Both the position numbers and the translations under genes were made by a program. A model generated the notes under the pieces. That model was not told where the DNA came from. It saw only the letters and a list, made by a program, of their open reading frames with translations, and searched no databases. 20,636 nt of DNA from CAYMOV01 sp964392085 (lineage in GTDB: Bacteria; Oederibacteriota; Muellerivitia; Muellerivitales; Muellerivitaceae): positions 1 to 20,636 of the forward strand of contig CAYMOV010000039.1 of the NCBI GenBank assembly GCA_964392085.1, in the 5' to 3' direction. Of this stretch, positions 15,228 to 20,636 are shown in pieces. Each line of letters begins with the position of its first letter. Position 1 is the first letter of the stretch.

Positions 15228-17072
15228 ATGACTCGTCGGGAAGACCTCCGCAATATCGCCATCGTGGCCCACGTCGACCACGGTAAGACCACCTTGGTGG
15301 ACGCCCTGTTCCGCCAATCCGGCGTCTACCGCGCCAACGAGCACATGGAAGAGCGGGTCATGGATTCCAACGCCCTGGAGAAAGAGCGGGGGATCACCAT
15401 CTTCTCGAAGAACGCCTCAGTGGACTGGAAAGGGATCCGCATCAACATCGTGGACACCCCCGGCCACGCCGATTTCGGCGGCGAGGTGGAGCGCATCCTC
15501 TCCATGGTCGACGGCATCCTCCTGCTGGTGGACGCGGCCGAAGGTCCCCTGCCCCAGACCAAGTTTGTGCTCCGCAAGAGCATGGAGCGCAGTTTGCCCG
15601 CCATCGTGGTCATCAACAAGATCGACCGCTCCGACGCCCGGGCCGAGGAAGTCGTGGACGAGGTGTTGGACCTTTTCATCGCCCTTGGCGCCGAGGACCA
15701 CCACATCGACTATCCCATCGTGTATTGCATCGCCCGGGAGGGGAAGGCCACCCTCAAGCTCGAGGAGCCCGGCACCGACTTGACGCCCCTTTTCGACACC
15801 ATCGTGAGCCACTTCAAGCCGGTGGAGGTCGATGTCGACTCCTCCTTCCAGATGCTGGTGACCACGACGGCCTACAACGAGTACCTGGGCCGCATGGCCG
15901 TGGGCCGCATCACCCGGGGCACGATCAAGCTCAACGACCAGATCGCCCTCATCAAGCTGGACGGGCGCAAGGTCATCTCGAACGCCACCAAGCTGTTCAA
16001 CTACCACGGCCTCAAACAGGTGGAATGCCAGGAAGCCAAGGCCGGGGACATCATCCTGCTGGCCGGGCTCGAGGACGTCCAGATCGGGGAGACCGTCGCC
16101 TCCGCCGTCAATCCCGAGGCCCTCCCGCCCATCACCATCGACGAACCCACCATGAGCATGATCTTCTCGGTGAACAACAGCCCATTCTGCGGCAAGGAAG
16201 GGAAGTTCGTCACCAGCCGCCACCTCCGCGACCGCCTGATAAAGGAGGCCGAGGCCAACCTCACGCTCCGCATCAAGGACACCGACAGCCCGGACGCCAT
16301 CCAGGTCTCTGGCCGGGGCGAACTGCACTTGGGCATCCTCATCGAAACCATGCGCCGGGAAGGCTACGAGTTCCAGGTGTCGCGGCCCCAAGTCATCCTG
16401 CGCCGGTCCGTCGAGGGTAAGCTGGAAGAGCCCTTTGAGCAGCTCATCGTGGACATCCCCACCAACTGCGTGGGCGTGGTCATGGAGAAGCTGGGGAGCC
16501 GCAAGGCCGAGATGAAGGACATGCATCCCCTGTCCGAGGTCACGACCCGCATCGAGTTCCACGTGCCGTCCCGCTGCCTGATGGGGTTCCGCACGGAGTT
16601 TTTGACCGACACCAAGGGGGAAGGCATCCTCCACCACCTTTTCGCGGGTTACGGCGAATACAAGGGCGACATCCCGGGCCGCAGCCGCGGCGTGCTGGTG
16701 GCCTTCGAGTCGGGCGTCAGTTCGGCGTACGGACTTTTCCAGCTTTCCGATCGGGGCCGTTTCTTCATCGGCCCCCGCCAGGAAATCTACGAGGGCACGA
16801 TCGTCGGGGAGCATTCCAAGGAAACCGACATCGCGGTGAACCCCTGCAAGACCAAGCACCTGACCAACATGAGGTCCAAGTCCTCGGACGAGGCCTTGAC
16901 CCTGGAGCCCCACATCAACTTCTCACTGGAACAGTGCCTCGAGTACATCCAGGATGACGAGTTGCTGGAGGTCACGCCCCTGTCGCTCCGGATGCGCAAG
17001 CGGATCCTCAACAACGACCAGCGGATGAAGGCGGATAAGCAGACCGCGAAGGCCTCGGTCCCCAGCGTCTGA
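15228..17072 (+). CDS. typA: Ribosome-associated GTPase TypA/BipA
   Basis: TypA/BipA is a translational GTPase related to EF-G and LepA that binds the 70S ribosome and helps growth and 50S assembly under stress or cold. The 614-residue length is normal. GTPase motifs: AHVDHGKT (14-21), the switch I region with ERGITIFSKNASV, DTPGHADFGGEVER and NKIDR. The C-terminal half has the BipA-specific GRGELHLGILIETMRREG, FRTEFLTDTKGEG and KTKHLTNMRSK. GAAGGA lies eight bases before ATG 15228, so that codon is preferred over ATG 15219 or the longer open frame to 15057, which would overlap the hydrolase gene. A 7-bp hairpin follows the stop. Confidence 0.97.
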   Translation: MTRREDLRNIAIVAHVDHGKTTLVDALFRQSGVYRANEHMEERVMDSNALEKERGITIFSKNASVDWKGIRINIVDTPGHADFGGEVERILSMVDGILLLVDAAEGPLPQTKFVLRKSMERSLPAIVVINKIDRSDARAEEVVDEVLDLFIALGAEDHHIDYPIVYCIAREGKATLKLEEPGTDLTPLFDTIVSHFKPVEVDVDSSFQMLVTTTAYNEYLGRMAVGRITRGTIKLNDQIALIKLDGRKVISNATKLFNYHGLKQVECQEAKAGDIILLAGLEDVQIGETVASAVNPEALPPITIDEPTMSMIFSVNNSPFCGKEGKFVTSRHLRDRLIKEAEANLTLRIKDTDSPDAIQVSGRGELHLGILIETMRREGYEFQVSRPQVILRRSVEGKLEEPFEQLIVDIPTNCVGVVMEKLGSRKAEMKDMHPLSEVTTRIEFHVPSRCLMGFRTEFLTDTKGEGILHHLFAGYGEYKGDIPGRSRGVLVAFESGVSSAYGLFQLSDRGRFFIGPRQEIYEGTIVGEHSKETDIAVNPCKTKHLTNMRSKSSDEALTLEPHINFSLEQCLEYIQDDELLEVTPLSLRMRKRILNNDQRMKADKQTAKASVPSV

Positions 17073-17084
17073 AACCCCTTGAAA

Positions 17085-17103
17085 CACGGGCGTTCCGCCC
17101 GTG
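17085..17103 (+). terminator. Hairpin after typA, possible terminator
   Basis: CACGGGC-GTTCC-GCCCGTG is a perfect 7-bp stem 13 bases after the typA stop. No T-tract follows, so it is at best a weak intrinsic terminator or an RNA-stabilising 3' structure. Confidence 0.4.
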
Positions 17104-17150
17104 CGGGACCCATGGGTTTCCAAGGAATAAAACGCTTCCCTATTCGTCTA

Positions 17151-17156
17151 TATAAT
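17151..17156 (+). promoter_or_regulatory. -10 box of the PrcB-like lipoprotein gene
   Basis: TATAAT, preceded by TA, lies 25 bases before the chosen ATG at 17182, and GGGAGG (17172-17177) lies between. This supports a short-leader message and argues against the ATG at 17155, which overlaps the box. Confidence 0.45.
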
Positions 17157-17181
17157 GGAAACGTTCATTCCGGGAGGCCTC

Positions 17182-17844
17182 ATGCCCGTCCATCCGTCAA
17201 GAAAAGCGTTGGGAAGCATCGGGATCCTTGGCCTAACCGCCGGCCTGTTGCTTTTCGGTTGCCAGGCGAAAAACCGTATCACCCCGACGGGTCCCGCCGC
17301 GCCCCTCGCGCTCTCAACGGCCACCCCCACCTTGGACCTGACCCCAAACTGCAGCTATCCCTCCCAAACCCTTAACCTGCCCGGACAGTTTCCCCAATTC
17401 ATCGGTTGGGCCCTGACGGGAACGCCCACACCCACGCCTCCCCCGTTCGCGATCCCAGGCGTGATCCGGTCCCAAGCCGATTGGACCGCCTATTGTTCCT
17501 ACGCGGGCGCCTACCCCATCCCGGCCCCGCCGGTGGATTTTTCCGCTTCCATGATCCTAGTCAGGGCCCATGCCGCCCTGGAATGCCCGACAGTCTCCTC
17601 CCTTGAAAGCCTTTGCCGGTTTAGCGACCGGTATGAGGTGACGATCAAGGTCACAGGGAATATGTACAGCGCCTGCCCACAGGTCTACCTGCCCTATAGC
17701 GTTTGTGTGGGCTATGTCGTGGACCGATCCGATCTGCCCGTGACCTGGCTGACGGATAACCAAGTGGTGGGTTTCCCTCCACTCGTAACCGGGACGATCA
17801 CCCCCCTAGTGATCCCGACTCCCACTCCGACCCCAACGCCCTAG
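17182..17844 (+). CDS. Predicted lipoprotein, PrcB-like C-terminal domain
   Basis: The 220-residue product starts MPVHPSRKALGSIG, and its signal peptide ends with LLLFGC (Cys27). The mature part has a Pro/Thr-rich linker (including TPTPTPPP), then a domain with VIRSQADWTAYC and PPVDFSASMILV, which resembles the pattern [IV]-x-[SD]-x-x-x-W ... V-D-F-[ST] of PrcB-type protease-complex domains. Six further cysteines in the last 110 residues suggest disulfides in the envelope. It ends in a repeated Thr-Pro tail. The ATG at 17182 is chosen for GGGAGG four bases upstream. The stop TAG is shared with the first bases of a repeat element, so the C-terminus may have been set by its insertion. The family link is tentative. 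Confidence 0.75.
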   Translation: MPVHPSRKALGSIGILGLTAGLLLFGCQAKNRITPTGPAAPLALSTATPTLDLTPNCSYPSQTLNLPGQFPQFIGWALTGTPTPTPPPFAIPGVIRSQADWTAYCSYAGAYPIPAPPVDFSASMILVRAHAALECPTVSSLESLCRFSDRYEVTIKVTGNMYSACPQVYLPYSVCVGYVVDRSDLPVTWLTDNQVVGFPPLVTGTITPLVIPTPTPTPTP

Positions 17845-18115
17845 CAGGAAGTTGGAAAAGTCGAACTGAAGGGATTTTTCCCCCTTCCGTTTAAAGTGGT
17901 GGGACGGACCACTTTCCGTTATCGGTAGGAACATGGTTAAAAGTAGGGTCGTGTCTGGCACGCGAACCATTCCCCAATAAACAGGGGGATCCACGACGAG
18001 TCCCTCGACCCACATGGCCGCTGGCCCGCCTCGCGAAAACACGTTTTCGATTGGATCGTCAGTCGGCAAAACCGCCTGATGGAACTGTAAAAACAGACTT
18101 AAGCGGTACCCTGCT
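17843..18115. repeat. Dispersed inverted-repeat element, family 2 (copy 1, with 70-base insert)
   Basis: The left end AGCAGGAAGTTGGAAAAGTC and the right end (AAGCGGTACCCTGCT, inverted) form imperfect terminal inverted repeats. From AGTCGAACTGAAG and from GTGTCT (17951) to TCGTCAGTCGGC (18066) it aligns with copy 2 at 18687-19016 almost throughout. Positions 17881-17950 have no counterpart there. It also contains CGAAAAC-AC-GTTTTCG (18034-18049) and the imperfect hairpin at 18059-18079. No ORF of note. Confidence 0.7.
17893..17915. other. Perfect hairpin inside the 70-base insert of family-2 copy 1
   Basis: AAAGTGGT-GGGACGG-ACCACTTT is a perfect 8-bp stem with a 7-base loop, flanked by CCGTTT and CCGTTA. 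It lies in the part of copy 1 that copy 2 lacks. Confidence 0.5.
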
Positions 18116-18148
18116 TTTTAGCGCCTTTCCGTCCCCCCGGTCTCCCTA

Positions 18149-18154
18149 TAGAAT
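18149..18154 (+). promoter_or_regulatory. -10 box directly before the gene at 18164
   Basis: TAGAAT (within TATAGAAT) ends nine bases before the ATG at 18164. Initiation at the usual distance leaves at most about three leader bases, and no Shine-Dalgarno sequence fits, so a leaderless message is possible. Confidence 0.35.
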
Positions 18155-18163
18155 GTCGGGACC

Positions 18164-18688
18164 ATGAGACCTTTCTGGACGCTCCTCGTCCTCATCCCGC
18201 TCCTACCTGCCCTTGCCTTTCCCCAAGGATTGTCCACGCCCGTCTATGGGGTGCCGACCGGTCCCGGCTCCGGCCCAGCGACCTCCCCGACCGGATCCGT
18301 CCCCGCGGCCTCCCCGGCCGTTCCCGCTGGGTTCGAGAAACCCGCCGCCGAGGAACGGATCGCCTATGGGTTCGACCCGGAGGGCATCGAGTACCGTGAG
18401 AACAAGACCGAGGATTTCCAGATCTTTTTCATCGAATCCGCCCCTTTCGCCGGGGCGCTTAGTTACGGCGGCGCGGCCCTCACCTCCTTGGCCATTCGGG
18501 GGACCGGCAAGATCAATAAGGGTTATTTCATCGGGTTCATCGTGAGCACCTTGGTGTTGTCGACCTTGTCGGCGACCTATTCGGTCTCGGGAAAGAGGTA
18601 TGTCAAGCCCGCTCCCCAGGCCTCCCTTTCGGAATCGGCCCTTCCCCCATTGGCTTTTGAGGCGTCTTTGGTCCAGATGACTTTTTAA
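18164..18688 (+). CDS. Uncharacterised exported/membrane protein
   Basis: The 174-residue product is not recognised. Residues 1-19 look like a signal peptide (MRPFWTLLVLIPLLPALAF), followed by a Pro/Gly/Ser-rich stretch (~21-60), an acidic segment (~60-85) and two hydrophobic helices (~94-111 and ~120-138) separated by RGTGKINK. It ends with a Pro/Ala/Ser tail. An envelope location is likely, perhaps as an inner-membrane protein with two spans in its mature part. The stop TAA is formed by the first bases of repeat family 2 copy 2, like the preceding gene. Codon choice is like its neighbours. Confidence 0.7.
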   Translation: MRPFWTLLVLIPLLPALAFPQGLSTPVYGVPTGPGSGPATSPTGSVPAASPAVPAGFEKPAAEERIAYGFDPEGIEYRENKTEDFQIFFIESAPFAGALSYGGAALTSLAIRGTGKINKGYFIGFIVSTLVLSTLSATYSVSGKRYVKPAPQASLSESALPPLAFEASLVQMTF

Positions 18689-19016
18689 CAGGATGATGAA
18701 ACAGTCGAACTGAAGAGACTTTTCATGTCTTGCTCGCAAATCATCCCCACAAAAAGCAGGGATTCACGACGATTTACTCGGCCTACGTGGCTGCTGATAG
18801 GGTGTAAGAACACTTTATTGCTTGGGTCGTCAGGCGGCTATGCCGCCTGACGGNNNNNNNNNNNNNNNNNNNNNNNNNNNNNNNNNNNNNNNNNNNNNNN
18901 NNNNNNNNNNNNNNNNNNNNNNNNNNNNNNNNNNNNNNNNNNNNNNNNNNNNNGGGTCGTCAGGCGGCTATGCCGCCTGACGGCAGGGCGTAAAAACACT
19001 TTTTCAGCACCCTGTT
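18687..19016. repeat. Dispersed inverted-repeat element, family 2 (copy 2, interrupted by gap)
   Basis: The left end AACAGGATGATGAAACAGT and the right end, inverted AACAGGGTGCTGAAAAAGT, match at 16 of 19 positions. Its middle (TCGAACTGAAG, CACGACGA, TGGCTGCTG, TCGTCAGGCGGC) matches copy 1. A perfect 11-bp stem (18828-18852, TAT loop) is present on both sides of the N gap. Without the N's and the duplicated 30 bases it is 200 bases long, against 203 for copy 1 without its insert. Confidence 0.75.
18854..18953. other. Scaffold gap of exactly 100 N
   Basis: The run of N is exactly 100 long, the usual placeholder for an unknown distance. The 30 bases before it (18824-18853) and after it (18954-18983) are identical and contain a strong hairpin, so the two contigs probably overlap there. 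Confidence 0.95.
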
Positions 19017-19040
19017 GAGGATGAAAACCCCATTTTTTGC

Positions 19041-19068
19041 TTGGGACGCCCCGGGAGGGCGTTAAAAT
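19041..19068 (+). promoter_or_regulatory. Putative promoter of the gene at 19114
   Basis: TTGGGA (19041-19046) and TAAAAT (19063-19068) are 16 bases apart, a fair sigma70-type match. Transcription would start near 19075, about 40 bases before the ATG. Confidence 0.4.
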
Positions 19069-19113
19069 GAGCCTCGATGTCCTAAGCCCCTATTTCCCTC
19101 AAGGAACGGTTCC

Positions 19114-20229
19114 ATGCTGAAAAGGATTTTTGCACTTCTCCCGATTTTCCTGGTCCTGACCCTGACGGTTCAGGCGCAGGACGCCGGATTGCCCCCCCTT
19201 CCCGGCGAGACCCCGACAGCCGCCCCGGCCACGGGTTCGTCGAGCCTCAACGCCGACCAACCCCCCACCGATCCGAAGGAACTGAAGAAGTGGGAGAAGC
19301 AGAAAGATAAGGAAAAGAAGGAAGCGGGGAAGAAACTGGAGAAGCTGAACAAGGACCGCAAGAAGCAGGGGCTGGAGCCCCTCACCGACCTACCAGGGTC
19401 CGACGCCGCGGCCCCCGCCACCCCCTCATCCACCTTACCGGCCCTTCCGGGTGAATCCAACGTGACATCCACCGCTTCCTACATCAACCAGGACATCCCC
19501 CCTACGGATCCCAAGGAACGCAAGAAGTGGGAGAAGGCCCGCGAGAAAAAAAGGAAGGAAGACGAGAAGGAACTTAAGGAACTGAACAAGGAGCGCAAGA
19601 AGCAGGGGATGGAAGCCCTCTCGGCCCTGCCGGGCTCCGAATCGGCCGCTTCCGAGTCGAAACCTTTGCCCGCCCTCCCGGGCGAGGGCGCCGCGGCGGC
19701 CGCCGAGCCGACCCCGGAAACCACCCCGGTGGACCAAGCCGCTGAGGCGAAACCCAAGTCGAAAAAACAGGTGATCAAGAAATGGCACCAACCGGATTTC
19801 GGCCCCAACGTGATTTTCGGCGGTTGGATCAAGCCGAAGGGGGCGAACCTCGAGGAGCGCCTGGCTTGGGCTTCGCAGGAAGTCCTCAACACCCTCGACC
19901 GCGCCGGATACGAATTCGTCAACGAGACCGGAGCCTACGCGGGCCAGGACGCCCCGAAGGAATGGCGCGAGTTCTCCTTCAAGCCCCGTAAGGGCGCCAA
20001 GATCGGGACGCATCCCATGACGGTTTACGTGGGTCAAAGCGAAGGCGAAAAGATCTGGTTGAGGATCGGTCCCCCGGAGCCCCCCGCGGGCGTGCCGGCC
20101 AAGATCGTCCGCCAGATGCGCGCGGAGAACCAAAAGGTACTCCTGAAACTGCGTAAGAAGTTCGGCGCCCGTTTGGCGCCGGTCAAACGCGGCCGTTGGG
20201 ATGCCCCTTACCACCGCGTGAACGAATAG
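19114..20229 (+). CDS. Exported protein with duplicated Lys-rich helical repeat
   Basis: The 371-residue product has a signal peptide (MLKRIFALLPIFLVLTLTVQA, cleavage near 21-22). Two units of about 80 residues follow: [L]PxLPGE at 28-32 and 110-114, PPTDPKE[LR]KKWEK at 50-62 and 129-141, a highly charged Lys/Glu helix, and KKQG[LM]E[PA]L ending in LPGS (93-96, 172-175). A third LPALPGE occurs at 186-191. After an Ala/Pro linker, a separate domain (~215-371) contains WHQPDFGPN, FGGWIKPKG and a basic C-terminus. I do not recognise a family. The helices may form coiled coils. AAGGAA lies seven bases before the ATG. The small gene at 20248 follows after 18 bases and is probably cotranscribed. 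Confidence 0.85.
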   Translation: MLKRIFALLPIFLVLTLTVQAQDAGLPPLPGETPTAAPATGSSSLNADQPPTDPKELKKWEKQKDKEKKEAGKKLEKLNKDRKKQGLEPLTDLPGSDAAAPATPSSTLPALPGESNVTSTASYINQDIPPTDPKERKKWEKAREKKRKEDEKELKELNKERKKQGMEALSALPGSESAASESKPLPALPGEGAAAAAEPTPETTPVDQAAEAKPKSKKQVIKKWHQPDFGPNVIFGGWIKPKGANLEERLAWASQEVLNTLDRAGYEFVNETGAYAGQDAPKEWREFSFKPRKGAKIGTHPMTVYVGQSEGEKIWLRIGPPEPPAGVPAKIVRQMRAENQKVLLKLRKKFGARLAPVKRGRWDAPYHRVNE

Positions 20230-20247
20230 CGGCTGGGGAGGATGGGG

Positions 20248-20430
20248 ATGTTCCATAATCCCTGGACGCCCTACGTTTTGGGCGGAGGCGTCTTGAGTCT
20301 CCTCTTCGCCTTGGGCCGGACCTATTGGCTCTTGGCCCGGGCGAAGCGCGAGAGGGAACAACCCCGCCGCATCCGTCCCGTCCTCACCCCTGCCCCGAAG
20401 AACCAAGGCGAAAACCAACAAAAGTTTTGA
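20248..20430 (+). CDS. Small single-pass membrane protein
   Basis: The 60-residue product starts MFHNPWTPYVLGGGVLSLLF, has one transmembrane helix (~9-29), then a basic, Pro-rich cytoplasmic tail (RAKREREQPRRIRP), as in many small inner-membrane proteins with N-out topology. GGGGAGG lies six bases before ATG 20248, while the ATG at 20242 directly abuts it, so the shorter start is preferred. It follows the exported repeat protein by 18 bases. Its stop TGA lies inside the TTGAACCAC end of a repeat element. No family is recognised. Confidence 0.7.
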   Translation: MFHNPWTPYVLGGGVLSLLFALGRTYWLLARAKREREQPRRIRPVLTPAPKNQGENQQKF

Positions 20431-20554
20431 ACCACTAAGGTCACAAAGTTCACAAAGGAAAGCCCGTTTTTTTATATAAAATCCCGATGCCTTCTTAGTG
20501 ACCTGAGTGAACCCGTTTACGCCCTCTGCCGAAGGCAGATGGGTGGTGGTTCAA
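20427..20554. repeat. Dispersed inverted-repeat element, family 1 (copy C)
   Basis: The ends are TTGAACCAC (20427) and GTGGTTCAA (ending 20554). Inner arms include GGTCACAAAGTTCAC and AGTGACCTGAGTGAAC. The right end has the hairpin CTGCCGAAGGCAG (20526-20538) next to GTTTACGCCCTC, which is copy B's left end inverted. The middle is A/T-rich (TTTTTTTATATAAAA). It fills the gap between the small membrane protein and the truncated zinc-ribbon gene. Confidence 0.7.
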
Positions 20555-20569
20555 AAAGGGTGGCCGTTC

Positions 20570-20636
20570 ATGGCTGACAAGTGGGCCTGTCTGGATTGTG
20601 GCGCCGAACTTGAACACGACTGGATGCCCTGCAAAG
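20570..20636 (+). CDS. Start of a zinc-ribbon protein (truncated by window edge)
   Basis: Only 22 codons are present: MADKWACLDCGAELEHDWMP and then CK. C-x-x-C-G followed by a further Cys about 11 residues later suggests a treble-clef or rubredoxin-like zinc-ribbon at the N-terminus. AAAGGG lies about nine bases before the ATG, just outside repeat copy C. Nothing can be said about the rest. Confidence 0.55.
   Translation, partial: MADKWACLDCGAELEHDWMPCK

Noticed and set aside
15417..16913. A 498-codon minus-strand open frame
   Set aside because: It lies entirely within typA, whose GTPase motifs are unmistakable, and has a low-complexity Gly/Asp/His/Val composition.
18824..18983. CRISPR array or tandem repeat array
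   Set aside because: Only one palindrome flanks an N gap twice; no regular spacer units exist, and comparison with family-2 copy 1 explains it as a duplicated contig end.
17843..19016. Insertion sequence with transposase
   Set aside because: The elements have inverted ends but are only about 200 bases with no coding frame; no transposase is in the window.

Overview
The window is about 20.6 kb of GC-rich bacterial chromosome carrying mostly housekeeping genes mixed with several uncharacterised exported proteins. Four predicted proteins or fragments look like lipoproteins or Sec-exported precursors, so a diderm bacterium is likely. SRP (Ffh), TypA/BipA, RlmN, histidine synthesis (HisG) and the MEP isoprenoid route (IspE) are present. 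I cannot name the phylum. The gene mix, the abundant TPR proteins, the dispersed palindromic repeats and a 100-N scaffold gap fit a metagenome-assembled genome from a poorly sampled lineage. No tRNA, rRNA, CRISPR array, transposase or phage gene was seen.

Layout. Positions 1-1781 (minus) hold most of a TPR protein whose C-terminus runs off the left edge; it is divergent from an aldo/keto reductase (2057-3007, plus). A minus-strand block follows: ffh (3142-4518), a DUF3857/transglutaminase-like lipoprotein (4746-6788), rpe (7086-7736), a PASTA-domain membrane protein (7846-8829) and rlmN (8826-9947). rlmN and the PASTA gene overlap by ATGA. From 10145 onward everything is on the plus strand: hisG, a small TPR protein, a lipoprotein with a decayed exported ORF behind it, ispE, a ferredoxin/metallo-beta-lactamase protein overlapping an alpha/beta hydrolase, typA, and then a run of exported proteins (17182-20430) ending in a truncated zinc-ribbon gene at the right edge.

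The order rlmN - PASTA protein - rpe resembles the Firmicutes order rlmN - prpC - prkC - rsgA - rpe, but the kinase, the phosphatase and RsgA are absent and only a PASTA 'sensor' half remains. Several starts in the minus block are non-ATG (GTG or TTG), chosen because the Shine-Dalgarno sequence sits inside the longer open frame.

The most unusual content is intergenic. Two families of dispersed inverted-repeat elements are visible. Family 1 has TTGAACCAC ends and is about 100-130 bp long; one end carries a small hairpin that differs between two copies by a compensatory base-pair change. Family 2 has AACAGGRTGMTGAAA ends and is about 200 bp long, with two copies of which one is interrupted by the N gap. 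Three neighbouring genes take their stop codon from the first bases of such an element. Comparing the two family-2 copies predicts that the N gap is a scaffolding artefact over a 30-bp overlap.
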